Below, one piece after another: positions 46,019-56,208 of a DNA stretch of 64,000 nucleotides (within the stretch, counting starts at the first letter, position 1; each line of letters opens with the position of its first letter). Both the position numbers and the translations under genes were made by a program. The DNA comes from Sycobia sp. Sy_11 (lineage: Eukaryota; Arthropoda; Insecta; Hymenoptera; Epichrysomallidae), in assembly GCA_018907035.1 (NCBI GenBank), contig JACCIC010000190.1, positions 248,001 through 312,000 of the forward strand, given 5' to 3'. The notes beneath the pieces were generated by a model. That model was not told the DNA's origin. It made no database searches and saw only the letters and a list, made by a program, of their open reading frames with translations.

Positions 46019-46066
<48 letters not shown>
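46019..46066. repeat. (TA)n tract flanking LTR-like unit
   Basis: A TA run of about 48 bases that abuts the T-G-T-A-G-C-C-G end of the unit 46067-46958. Confidence 0.95.
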
Positions 46067-46069
<3 letters not shown>

Positions 46070-46955
46070 AGCCGTATAAATGCAGCTACTGTTACCTGGT
46101 AAGTGGTAAAGAAGCGTATGTATATATGTATGTACGTATGTATATGTGTGTGCATCTTCACCACGGCGCACACGCTGTATTCACCGGCTGAAATGGGGAA
46201 TGGGGTAGTAAATATATAATAGGTTACTCGATTGTAATTAACAAAACATTTATTCAAACAATAATACACACGTTCGGTAACGGAACTGTATCTCGCGGAC
46301 TAATCACTCCTAGTAGGTTCCGCGATGCGAGACACGGTATATATCAACGCGCGATCATTCATCCGGAACGATCGGAGGGGAATATCGCACTTTAGACGAA
46401 AATATATGCGGAGAATAAGGAGACGGATACTGGCGTTACACAGTGAGGGCGAGGCCTGACGTTAACCCAATTCTAAAGAGTTACAATCTATACATAGAAA
46501 TAATAATCTACTTTCCGGTGATGCTCGCAGCTGGAGCTGTTCTTTCTCAATGGTGCGTGAGCAGTGTCCTTGTTGCCTCTCAGTCTTCTCTATCTTGTTC
46601 GTATGGCCGCTCGGTGTATTTCATGAGCGGGATGCGGGTGGGTCTCAGAGACGGATAAATGGAGGTCGGGAGGCTAGGATGGAAAACCTCTAGCTTTGAC
46701 AATACTTCTGGACTGATAAGTACCTTCTAAGCCGCTCAATATCCAGTGCTGAAGATCGTCGATGAGAGAGATAGCGAAGGTCGGGATTTCGTACGATGTC
46801 TTGACGGCCGGAACGAGAAGAAGAAACGCACTCGTTCATTTTCAAATTTTCCTCTCACTCGTTCGCTGTGCGCGCACTCTCGTGGTTCGCGAGTGCGGTA
46901 TTCGCGATCGCCCACAAACACTTGCGGTTTTGCACGAACGCCTAAATCGGCGGTC

Positions 46956-46958
<3 letters not shown>
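46067..46958 (-). mobile_element. Solo-LTR-like unit inserted in (TA)n
   Basis: This 892-bp unit begins T-G-T-A-G-C-C-G and ends C-G-G-T-C-A-C-A, an imperfect 8-bp inverted pair. It is bracketed by a-t-a-t on each side within TA repeats. On the minus strand it starts T-G-T-G-A-C-C-G-C-C and soon has C-T-C-G-C-G-A-A-C-C-A-C-G-A-G, similar to the unit at 56206. An A-A-T-A-A-A signal lies at 46249-46254 on that strand. Open frames inside are composition-driven. No internal retrotransposon genes are adjacent, so a solo LTR is the simplest reading. Confidence 0.65.

Positions 46959-46989
<31 letters not shown>
46959..46989. repeat. (TA)n tract flanking LTR-like unit
   Basis: The TA run on the right side of the unit 46067-46958. 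Confidence 0.95.
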
Positions 46990-46993
<4 letters not shown>

Positions 46994-47399
46994 CATACAT
47001 TTAGTTTATTGATCGACTCTTAATGATAATAAAAGTTTATATCTAACATTGATAATTCAGTGATTACAGATCATATCAAATTGTATCGAGTTATGTTTTA
47101 CTCTTTATGAAATATTCAAGGAAGTAGAGTTTTAGTTAGAGGAATGTTTATTCGGATGCGCACATACATTAAGCCATAAATTAGGATACGTTGAAAGTAT
47201 TTGTACGAGGAGTGGCCATACGTAATGGGAATCGGATTGTAGTGAGGAGAGAAGGTGGGAATCATCATTGTTCAACCACTTATACGTTAGACAAACATCT
47301 CAAGTTAGTGTGTAAAGTTCTATCGCTATTAATGTTTCGGTTCATCCGTCGAAATATTTGTAGTGAAACACATTTTTTCATTCCGTTCAAAACGTAATA
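46990..47399. other. Spacer 5' of a mariner relic
   Basis: A 68-codon plus frame (47191-47397) is unrecognised. Position suggests decayed N-terminal mariner sequence or its leader, but no motif supports this. Confidence 0.35.
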
Positions 47400-48078
47400 G
47401 CTTATTGTCGAGAGCAACGCGAGGTGAGCAAAGCTAGCGACGAGCTCAAGCATGTTTCGGGCTTCTCAATGATTTCCACGAAGACCCTGATTTTTCCCAT
47501 GGTGATTAATGGTGATAAATCGTGGTGTTACGGATATGACCCGAAACTAATGCAGCAAAGAAACCAATAGAAGTAATCTGTCTCTGGTTGCTGCAAAAAA
47601 GTCTGCCAAGTGAAATCAAACATCAATACAATGACCATTTGTTATCTCGATTGCACAGCACGCAGAGTTAGTTTATCCGCATCAAACTGTTAAGGACAAG
47701 TTTTACTTGGAAGTTTTGAAAAGATTAAGGGGAATTATCTGAAGGAAAAGGTCAAATCTTTGGCGCGCAGGTAAATGGTTCTTCCATCATGACAATGCAC
47801 AGACTCACATTGCTCTCGTTCAATCCCCCCTAAAAAAAGCACATGGAAGGAAACGTTTTATCACTGTAAAGCAGGTTAAAGAAAAATCGCAGAAAAGGCT
47901 GTAAAACATCCCGACAAACGAATTTAACAAATATTTTGAAGAATGAAAGCCTCGTTTGCAGTCCAAGTAAGTTATGGTCAAGGGAGAATACTTTGAAGCT
48001 GATAAAATTTTGGTGTAAAAATATTATCAAATGAAGAAGTTATAACGAATTTGCTGTTTTTTGGTCCCCCCTCGTACA
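47400..48078 (+). pseudogene. mariner relic with central and 3' deletions
   Basis: Around 47490-47560 the plus strand reads V-I-N-G-D-K-S-W-C-Y-G-Y-D-P, the first catalytic block of the mariner type with Y-G-Y-D-P-E-T. Near 47790 F-H-H-D-N-A-Q-T-H-I-A is the second block. The third block is missing. The C-terminal G-E-Y-F-E-A-D-K-I follows at about 47985, and a right-end sequence t-t-t-t-t-t-g-g-t-c-c-c-c-c-c-t-c-g lies at about 48057-48074. Numerous stops are present. Confidence 0.7.
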
Positions 48079-48173
48079 TTACCTCAAAACTAAGTCAAAA
48101 TAACCCCCACTCGATAAGTCGAAGAACAAGCCTTCTAAATTGTAATAAAAATTATTACCGGATTGCTAGCTTA

Positions 48174-49484
48174 TTACCTAATACAGACACACAGGCAGAA
48201 TTTTTCTGACACACAGACAGAATAGAAGTCAAGAAGATGAAAAAATAGTTTTCTATACCATTTCATACATTTTCTGATTGTCTCTGTCATAGACAACTGT
48301 CTGTCGATATCATCAACTTTACCCATATTTTTGTTATAGTCATGAATACAACTTGGTTTCATAATATCTTCATTAGTTTTATAATGTTTTTTACCAGTGG
48401 CACAGTACTCAAATTCGTGAATACTTGTCAAAACATAAACTTCTTTTTTATCCATCCATTTGATCACCATCCAACTATCGGTGTGAGCAACTTGTGTTTC
48501 ACCACAATTCAACTTCGAGCCAAGAGTAGATATTCCTTTTCGATTCTTTTTCACAGTTCCACAAAGGCCAGTTTCTTTATCGTGGAGATATTCTGCAAGT
48601 TGTGGGGAAGTGTACCAATTATGAGTGAATAATTGACGTCGTACATTACAATAAGGTTGCATAAGATGTGCAACAATGTCACCAGAAACGCCTAAATCAA
48701 ATTTATCATAATCAGTGTCTGCACCAGTGTATACAATAAAATCTAAAATAAAACCTGTGTCACAATCTACTAATTCAAATAACTTCAGTCCAAATCGTTT
48801 TCTTTTCAAAGGTAAGAACTGTTTGAACTTAAGTCTTCCTTTCCACAAGACTAAGCTTTCGTCTATACAAAGTTTTTTACCTGGAATAATTGTGCTAGAA
48901 AATTTATTTTTCAAATAATCAATCACTGGTTTAATTTTTTTCAAAGGGTGGTTAGAAAACTCTAAATTATTAGAAAAATGAAGATATCTTAAAATTTGAA
49001 GATATCGGTTTCGGGGCATAGTTTCGCCAAATATTGGAGTACACAACAATGGATCCTGGCTCCAATAGTGATTCAATTGTCCGTTCACAACATGGCCCAT
49101 ATTTATTGACAAAGCAATAAATATCCATAGTTCATCTTCAGTCAAATCAGTCCATGGTTTCATGTTTTTTCGAGTTGGTTCAGGATTTTGCTGTTGAAAT
49201 AGGTTTGTTTATTCTACAATAAGGTTTACAAGAAATGGGTCTAAAATATATTTAAAACATTCTAATGTTGTTATTTTATTTATTGACACTTCAGGACGTA
49301 GTTGAGCTTTGTCAGGGAAATCTTTTATCGACGGATACAAATAAGGATCAAAGTATACGTTAGGTGCTTCGTAGTCATCATTTGGGATATCATTTGAATT
49401 AATATCACTCGCAATGCCTCTACCTCTAACATCTTCTTCAGGCTCTGATTCTCCACTACTCCAAACATTGTTTTCTACATACAT
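48174..49484 (-). pseudogene. piggyBac-type transposase, C-terminally truncated, active-site Asp lost
   Basis: The N-terminal frame (49484-49209) is acidic (E-S-E-P-E-E-D-V-R-G-R) and ends at one TAA. The same frame continues through T-R-K-N-M-K-P-W-T-D to a 329-codon frame. Blocks: F-I-A-L-S-I-N-M-G, the first Asp in L-C-I-D-E-S-L-V-L-W-K-G-R-L (residue 101 of that frame), L-F-T-H-N-W-Y-T-S where family members have D-N-W-Y-T-S (His at 181, codon 48623-48621), and N-K-N-M-G-K-V-D-D-I-D. The second catalytic Asp is thus replaced by His through one base change. The frame breaks off after F-F-H-L-L-D and lacks the C-terminal region and Cys-rich tail. The family is well supported as PGBD4-like. 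This copy is inactive. Confidence 0.92.
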
Positions 49485-50128
49485 TGTACTACGCAGTTTG
49501 TATAATAAGAAATAAAACGAAAAAAATACTGTATTTTCAATAAAAAATATCTCAATTCAATAAATTTGAAGTTCAATCTCCCAGTTTCCTTATGCAAGAG
49601 AATAATTTATAAATTTATTTCTGATTCACTATGTTAATTTTTCATAAAAATTATTTTATGAAAATAAATCTATTTATAAGCCACATAAATATGGGAGGGA
49701 GGGAGGGATGGCGGGGGGAGGGGCTTGAAGTGAAAAAAATAAATTCAGCAACTAAAATTTTTATCAAAATAATAAAATATATTACGTTGATAATTTTAGA
49801 TATTTGCAAACAAAGCAACGCATTTTTTTCAAAAAAAAATAATACAAATGGTAGTACAAGGCATAGAACGGGTAAATAAGGGTAAAGAAGGGTTGAAAGG
49901 GGTGGGGAGAGAGAAATTTATATTAAATTGTATTCGATTGTAGTAACAAAAACTTTTTTGAAAGTATATTTCGTTGCAATTATGGTCAGATCGATGTGAA
50001 AAGGAGTGTAAAGGGGTAAATTTATCTTAAATGATTGTAAAAAGTAAAAATTCTATTAAGGTTATGCATATTTTAGTCTAAAAATAAAGATTGAAGAAGT
50101 TTTTCTGTTGCGTCAAAATATTGATTTT
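49485..50128 (-). other. 5' untranslated part of the piggyBac relic
   Basis: AT-rich DNA between the transposase start and the element end at 50143. It contains a g-g-g-a-g repeat near 49692-49722 and no gene. Confidence 0.5.
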
Positions 50129-50147
50129 CCGGCAGTCTAAAGGTTAA
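50129..50147 (-). repeat. piggyBac 5' end and TTAA target
   Basis: TTAA at 50144-50147 is followed on the minus strand by C-C-T-T-T-A-G-A-C-T-G-C-C-G-G, the C-C-Y start expected of piggyBac ends. It lies upstream of the transposase in the correct orientation. The partner end was not found, in keeping with the truncated 3' side. Confidence 0.65.
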
Positions 50148-50354
50148 CTAGTTGAAATTACCAGCATGTCAACGGAACACGGATACAATATTTTACTTGA
50201 ACATTTGAGCGTGGAAAAGCTTTGTGTTAGGTTGATGACGCGTTTACTAAGACTCGATCAAAAACTGTTGTGGAATATTATTTCGAGCGAGAATTTAGCG
50301 CTTGCAAGCGTAATCCTACTTAATTTTTGCGTTGATATATAATTGTATTTAATA

Positions 50355-50860
50355 TTGTCTGTTCAAATAAGTTTCCGCTGTTTTTTTATAAATAAATAAG
50401 AATTTATTGTAAAGAAAAATGTACAAATAATGTCATTCAAAATATTGCCCATCACTTTCTACTACTTTTGACTTTCTTTCGGGCAGCAAGTGGATACCCC
50501 GTCTAAAAAATTGCTTATCTTTTGATGCGATTCACGAATCGATCCATTTCGTCAATTCCTGGTCAAAAATGAAGTGCTGTTCAGCCAGATCATGAGTCAT
50601 CGACCGAAATAGGTCGTAGTCTGAAGGAGCAATGTCTGGTAATACGGCAAGTCGGGTAGGGCGTCCTAATTCAGTGCTTCTAACATTTCTTTTACGATTT
50701 TTGCAACATGTGGCCGAGCGTTGTCATGTTGAAAAATGACTTTATCGTACCTTTTGGCATATTGTGGACGTTTAATCTCCAATGCTCGGCTCAATAAAAT
50801 ATTAATTAATAAAGAAATTATGACGAAATTCCCGTTTTTTTGGTACCCCCTCGTATATCA
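50355..50860 (-). pseudogene. mariner relic, internally deleted
   Basis: The minus strand, read from the right, gives part of the central region (about 50790-50700), the second block near 50720 (Q-H-D-N-A-R-P-H-like), S-E-G-S/D-Y-D-L-F-R-S-M near 50600 and the C-terminal region near 50470. These parallel the intact mariner at 20.4 kb. The N-terminal half is missing. The ends (a-a-t-a-a-g-t-t-t-c-c-g-c on the left, c-c-c-g-t-t-t-t-t-t-t-g-g-t on the right) resemble mariner termini. Confidence 0.65.
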
Positions 50861-51239
50861 ACAACAAGCTAACCAAAATATTTCTTCAACCTCAACGTTC
50901 TATGACTTAAACGTACTTTCATAAAATTTTAAATTCGCTGCGTGGCGACAATCTTGGTGCGGGCAGAAGCTTCGAAAAGGTAGAGATCATTAAACGATTT
51001 CTTCGACTAAATGATCCCCTTTATAACATCCTATTACCGAAATTTAAAGCAAAATTTTAAAAATATGTATATATATATGTATGTACATATACAAGATCAC
51101 ACAATTAACAAATGCGACCGATTCTATTTCTAGATCTGTGATAACACTGCAAACCTGTAACCCCACCACCGTAATAGTAGATCCCTACTCTCTCGATTGA
51201 GACTGAGAGGTTCTTTAAATATAACCTTGACAATCCTTG

Positions 51240-51690
51240 TACGATCATTTCTTCGCCAGTTGTTTAGTGTTTTGTAACAACGCGAGTAGTACATGTTAAA
51301 AAAATGGAGCAGAGAAATTTATTTGAACAGTGCATGATAAAATTTTGTGCGAAACTCGGCGAAACCACGACCGAAACTTATGCAAAAGTGCTTAAAGTGT
51401 CTAGTAATGATCCCCTGATTCGTACTCAAGTGCTTCGATGGCATGCCCATTTTGAAAAAGGACGTAAGAGCGTCAAAGATGATGCGCGGAGCGGAAGGCG
51501 AATTCAAGTGCGAATCGACACGAACGCGCAGCGCGTCCGCGCCCTTGTTCATTAATACCGACGAATAACGATTTCAATGTTGGCTGACGAGTTGAATATT
51601 AATCGCGAAACATTTAAGAAGATTTTAACCGAAAATTTCGCTATGAAAAAGCTGCACACGAAGATGGTACCGAAGAATCTTTCAAGCGAG
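51240..51690 (+). pseudogene. mariner transposase N-terminal fragment
   Basis: The frame 51304-51555 reads M-E-Q-R-N-L-F-E-Q-C-M-I-K-F-C-A-K-L-G-E, then W-H-A-H-F-E-K-G-R-K-S-V-K-D-D-A-R-S-G-R. After a stop it continues R-R-I-T-I-S-M-L-A-D-E-L-N-I and K-L-H-T-K-M-V-P-K-N-L. This is the helix-turn-helix half of a mariner transposase, up to the W-V-P-like linker. The catalytic domain is absent. One in-frame TAA (51553-51555) interrupts it. Confidence 0.75.
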
Positions 51691-52283
51691 CAAAAACCTA
51701 CCAAATGAACATCGCTCCAGATTGTTTCGAGCAGATTGAAAACAAACTTGAAATTCTAAAAGCCAAAGTTGCGAATAATGATAAAATGATATGATTCGAG
51801 ATTACAGAGGAATCATTGCAATTTCGAAACATATCGACAATATATTATAAGAAATCACACCTTGAACAGCGAGGTCGTCGGCGACAGAATTTAGATGGAG
51901 ACTATCAGTAGAGTTCTTGGTACTAACCTCGATATCGAGAGCATCCGCAAATGTAGGAAAACTTGACCATAATATTTTATTTTGACAATGATTGAAGTTT
52001 GTCAGCAAAATGCATAATCTGCTCTGTAAGAAGTATCATCGTCTTTTTCTGATTCTGGCTTAGATGTCTGTTAAAATTAATTATTGGCTAAAGTGCCTGA
52101 TAGGAAAATATGGATTTTTATAAAAATTTAGGCTTGTAAAAGTCATTGACAATTTTATTTAATTTATTATAAAATTTCTTATCTAAATGTTCAAAATTTA
52201 ACAATTAGTTTATCATTTAAAAATTAAGATTTTAATAAATTAATACACTGGTATTGCGAATCTTTAAAATTTACATGGATAAA
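51691..52283. other. AT-rich DNA, no gene seen
   Basis: No coding similarity recognised. Confidence 0.4.
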
Positions 52284-52737
52284 CGCACTGAATCTCGCAG
52301 AAAGAAAATGCTTTTCTGCTTGCCTTCTAATAGTCGTTCAGCCTCATATCGATCCATGATTTCCCAATAAAATGAGCACGCAGCAATGGATTTTAACAGA
52401 CAAAGAACATCACCTATCTATATTTGAAATTTTATTAAAATTAAGTTGTTATTGTGAAGAATTTCATCGAAGTGTTTTATTTGTCATACGAATTCGATAA
52501 AACCCAATTAATAAACATAAAATTGTTTATGATAAATTCATTCTTTATTTCTAAATTGAAATTAATAGTTTTAATTAATTTAGAATGCCGAAATGATGAT
52601 AAAGCTTAGCGAAGTTCTTATATCAATTTCGATATATATGATTATTTATTTTAAAATATTAGGCTGATTAAAATAATTATTTTAAACATATGCTTCAGCA
52701 AGTATAGATAACTAACATAATAGATAGTAACTTACAT
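52284..52737 (-). pseudogene. Duplicated SOCS SH2 half-exon with intron flank (block 1 copy)
   Basis: Matches 11222-11675 in the same orientation. On the minus strand an acceptor-like t-a-t-a-g precedes I-G-D-V-L-C, then [25 protein letters not shown] and F-F-L-R-D-S. Similarity ends there, about half-way through the SH2 exon. Relative to the live exon there is a 9-bp in-frame deletion (C-L-V-P-D-L becomes C-L-L), a Gly-to-Glu change in W-G-I-M-D, and changes in the E-G-T-F-L core. No donor site or second half exists, so it is a pseudo-exon unless spliced into something unusual. Confidence 0.88.
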
Positions 52738-53049
52738 TGTTATATGCCGACGCATAGACTCCCTAGAGTCTTGCGTGCGCGCTTTCGTTAGAATGCGGAA
52801 AGCATTCCCGAACCCCCTCGCTCCGCCGCGGCGATTCCGGGCGAATCAGCGCTTGCGACCAGCAGCGGAGCCTTACGGCGCCACCGGAGTCGCAAGCGCA
52901 GATGATATAAAAGAGAGGATTTGCGGGATGGAAAGACAGAAAGGGAGCGGGGGAGATTGAGATCCGGACCTCCCGGGATCTCCGACGGCCCATTCCAAGA
53001 CAAATAAATCCACTCAACTTTTATCCGACGTCTTGTCATTCACCCTACA
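52738..53049 (+). repeat. LTR-like 312-bp head of GC-rich repeat family, copy B
   Basis: Same length and layout as 43601-43912: T-G-T-T-A-T-A-T-G start, TATA-like g-a-t-a-t-a-a-a-a near 52904-52912, A-A-T-A-A-A near 53002-53008 and C-A end. It begins exactly where duplicated block 1 ends. Confidence 0.6.
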
Positions 53050-53611
53050 AAACTCATCCCAGACTCCATCACACCGGAGGAGCGAAGCTCCCCCGCGCTG
53101 CACACAGGGCGAGCCACACACCTCCCCCTCTTCCTCCCCCTCCACCATCGGGTGGTGTCTCGCCCATAGGCCCTTCTCAGGGCTGTCCTGTTCGTAGGGG
53201 ACAGGGCGAGCCACACACTCCCCCCTCCTCTCCCCCCTCGACCTCCCGTCCACGGGCAGCGTCTTGGTCCGATTCGGAAACCCGGATCAGACGGACGTTG
53301 TTCACGGTGTGGACTCCGGGCAGGGCACCTCTCCGAAAGGAGTTACGGGTGGATACCCAGTAGCTCCGACTAAGAGCGGTGACTAAGGCCTCCGGAGACC
53401 CACCGGCGTGTCGCGAGACGCGCCTGAGGATTATCGGAGGACGAGGCCTTCGAGGGGGCAGTCTCTGAGGTCCGTGTCCTTGCCCCCTTCCCCCTCCCTA
53501 CGAACCGACAGTCGTATCCGGTTTAAGGGATCGGAGTCGGGGTCGCTCCGGCCTTAAAAGGGCCTACCATGGGACCACTGGCACCATTTCATCCAAATCC
53601 AGGAAGGAAGG

Positions 53612-53920
53612 ATGACGCCAAAACGCTCCTGCTCTAACCCAAAACTTCGGACGAGACGGCCACGCCGCAGGCCCAGGAGGAGAAACCAACGACAGCGCGC
53701 CAAGAGAAACGCACGGCGCCTTCGAAATAGGCGGACAGCGCCGGAGGAAGCGAGGGAAAACTTCTGGGAGATTGATCTAGATCTGCCAGATCTAGATCTC
53801 TCAGAAGCCACCTCGGAGGAGGAGGGACCACCGAAGGCCGTACGGAGCGCGGTGGTGATCCCAACCGCATTAACAAACAGTAAACCAACACAAGAATATA
53901 ATAACTTAAATATGTATTAG
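53612..53920 (+). CDS. Arginine-rich ORF of GC-rich repeat, copy B (hypothetical)
   Basis: 102 codons, aligned throughout with the ORF at 44677. The Arg tract (R-T-R-R-P-R-R-R-P-R-R-R) and the acidic F-W-E-I-D-L-D-L-P-D-L-D-L segment are kept, and the only length change is two codons near the start. Preservation of frame and of both charge blocks argues for past translation. No known family was recognised. Confidence 0.45.
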   Translation: MTPKRSCSNPKLRTRRPRRRPRRRNQRQRAKRNARRLRNRRTAPEEARENFWEIDLDLPDLDLSEATSEEEGPPKAVRSAVVIPTALTNSKPTQEYNNLNMY

Positions 53921-54135
53921 GAATAATATTAATTTAAATAAATTTAAATGTTAACCAATCTAAAAAAATTATTAACGTTCTTTTACAATATTCAAAGGAT
54001 GATAATTGTTGTCAGAAGCGCGATTGACTTTCGGTACTACTCGAGGAAGGATACCTCGTGAGTAATGAAATGAATCGCAATCACCGACCAGCCGATGCTT
54101 TGCATTTTCCAGTGAAAACTCTTCATCGGTTGCTT
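53869..54135. repeat. Duplicated block 2, upstream copy
   Basis: Matches 12282-12540 over its whole length, including g-a-a-t-g-a-a-a-t-g-a type phrases near 54062 and c-c-a-g-t-g-a-a-a-a-c-t-c-t-t-c at 54109-54124. In the SOCS locus the two matched blocks are about 606 bp apart; here they are 1131 bp apart. Confidence 0.8.
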
Positions 54136-54575
54136 TTTTTTAAATAAGAATGAATTATCAGAAAAATAGCAGAATAATGTTCGCCTAAAAACATCGTTGA
54201 TTCAAGATAATTAACTCTTTTTTTATGAGTCAATGCATGAATAGTATTTATTTGTAAAATATGTTTTATGAATTTTGAGTAAGGATTTGTTAACCTTCTT
54301 ATGTAATATTTGAATACTCATATTTTATTTGCCTTCTGATTATGATAATTTGATACCAAGTGCATATTAATTTTAATATCTATTATTCATCTGCTTATTA
54401 TACTTTTCTCAACACTTTTAGCAAAATCTATGAAGTATGCCATTTGTCCCGAATGTACAAAATTATGTGAAAATGGATTCGGATTTCTAAATGATCTCGT
54501 TAATTTTTTAAGCTGTAATTTCGTTAAACTATTGATTTATTTATTTGTTTCAGAGTTTAGATATGTAGTATGTTC

Positions 54576-54696
54576 ACATCATTTTGTCCACGCGTAGACT
54601 CATAAAAAGCAGAAATATAGCAATCAGAAAAAATAGCAGTAGAATGTTTACCTAAAAACATCTTTTTTATGAGTCCACACGTGGGCAAAATGATGT
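54576..54696. repeat. Long inverted repeat (possible MITE)
   Basis: Arms 54576-54608 and 54664-54696 are complementary at 30 of 33 positions by eye, with a 55-base loop. Loop and right-arm sequence recurs in part at 54158-54236, so the unit is repeated DNA rather than a chance palindrome. Confidence 0.75.
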
Positions 54697-55221
54697 AAAA
54701 ATAAACTCGGCTATTTTTAATTGATCTCATTACTTTATTAAGAAGCATTTCCATTGAAATAATTTATTTATTATTATTTTTTTAAAGTTTTAGATACATT
54801 TGTGTAAACTATACAAGCTGTTCTTTAAAGGAATGCATATAAAATGCAGTTAGCCATTTGTATTAATGATCCATTATTTTAAGATTTTATTGCGTTATAT
54901 AATTTATTTTTTGTTAATCTATTTCGGAAGACTTTTGAAAAATTTTATTAGTAAATATTATTTAATTATATGAAAAAATTTTTTTGTTTTACTATGAGAA
55001 GTGTTACAATATAATTACATATATTTTTATGTATGTATTTTTATCTTAATAAATTACTGAATTTAGAAAAATATTTTATATAAAGTTTTTTATAATACAT
55101 ATAAGATTTATAAGTAGTAAATTTCTTAATATGCTAAGAACATATATTATTATGTTTGCTTTTATCACAATCTGTAGGATATTTGACTATATCAGTAAAC
55201 TAATTTATAATTTCATTATAG

Positions 55222-55463
55222 AATAATTTTTGTGTTAATATTTGAAACTTTTGGAAAGCATCATATTATATAAATGTTTTATAAAATATATGAGAAGTTG
55301 TATTTAAAATTATTATGCTAAGGATACACCAAACTTACCTAACTATTTTACTTTTGTTAAAAGTAAAATAATTTTTGTGTTAATATTTGAAACTTTCGGA
55401 AAACATAATATTATATAAATTTTTTATAAAATACATGAGAAGATGTATTTTATTTTATTGTGC
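55222..55463. repeat. Direct duplication of about 95 bp
   Basis: 55222-55316 and 55367-55463 match closely, starting a-a-t-a-a-t-t-t-t-t-g-t-g-t-t-a-a-t, with about 50 bp of unrelated sequence between them. Confidence 0.8.
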
Positions 55464-56171
55464 TTCCCTTTATACTATTTTATAGCACTATTAATATAAA
55501 TCCGCGACTCTATAGAAAATATGTAAGGGAGTAACCAATTTAGAAAGGGTGAAGAAATATTTCAATTTTAATTTTGTAGTACAGTATAAAGAGTGTGACG
55601 TCGCCATCCATCTTTCTTATTACAGTTAACTAATAACTGTAAGACATGGGAATAATTTATAAGTACAAGATAATATTAAGCAATGTGCATAATAGGTATA
55701 TCCATGTTTTTATAATTAACTTGTAGGAATGTAAGAAATCAAGAATGATACTATTTTCTCGATTATCGATCATTTTCCTATATAAGTCAAATAAAACTAT
55801 AGCTACATTATACGTGAATGAGTTATTTGATACTGGTTATTGATAAGTTATTATTATTATAACTTATTAGTTATACCGAACATTTTTCGTTTCACTAATT
55901 TTAATTCAATTTTTCTAAAAAAGGTACAATATAAAAATCACTAATTTTACGAATTTTACATATTAAATTAGTATTAGAATGTACGTACACACGCGTAAAT
56001 AAATATATAATGGAGCATTGATGTGTATTGTATATGCGTATATGTATGTTGATATATATAAGGAAATATATGATTACGTACGGATAAACGACATATATAG
56101 AGAACTACATAAGACAAAATAAAAATGGTATATCCAGGCGTATATGCATACACATGTGCATTTATATAAGG

Positions 56172-56172
<1 letters not shown>

Positions 56173-56205
<33 letters not shown>
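56173..56205. repeat. (TA)n tract flanking LTR-like unit
   Basis: A TA run ending at the T-G-T-A-A-C-C-G start of the next unit. Confidence 0.95.

Positions 56206-56208
<3 letters not shown>

Larger units (their letters stand above)
52738..53998 (+). mobile_element. GC-rich repeat family, copy B (unclassified)
   Basis: Follows the same plan as copy A, but the middle (about 53100-53320) is different. It holds two copies of a g-g-g-c-g-a-g-c-c-a-c-a-c-a-c phrase about 97 bp apart (near 53107 and 53204). From about 53316 it is closely similar to copy A, through the Arg-rich ORF and the AT-rich tail. The tail continues beyond copy A's limit into block 2 of the SOCS-locus duplication. Confidence 0.7.
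54136..56172. other. AT-rich DNA with a hairpin repeat and a tandem duplication
   Basis: No gene. A 33-bp inverted repeat lies at 54576-54608 / 54664-54696, and part of its loop is duplicated at 54158-54236. A direct duplication occurs at 55222-55316 and 55367-55463. Confidence 0.5.

Noticed and set aside
45986..46269. Minus-strand ORFs with long Tyr-Ile runs
   Set aside because: They are translations of the (TA)n tract and its edge.
46736..47012. ORFs on both strands at the right part of the LTR-like unit
   Set aside because: Low-complexity reading into a TA tract, with no family similarity.
53104..53222. CRISPR-like repeats in copy B
   Set aside because: Only two copies of a short phrase in an animal genome, with no array structure.
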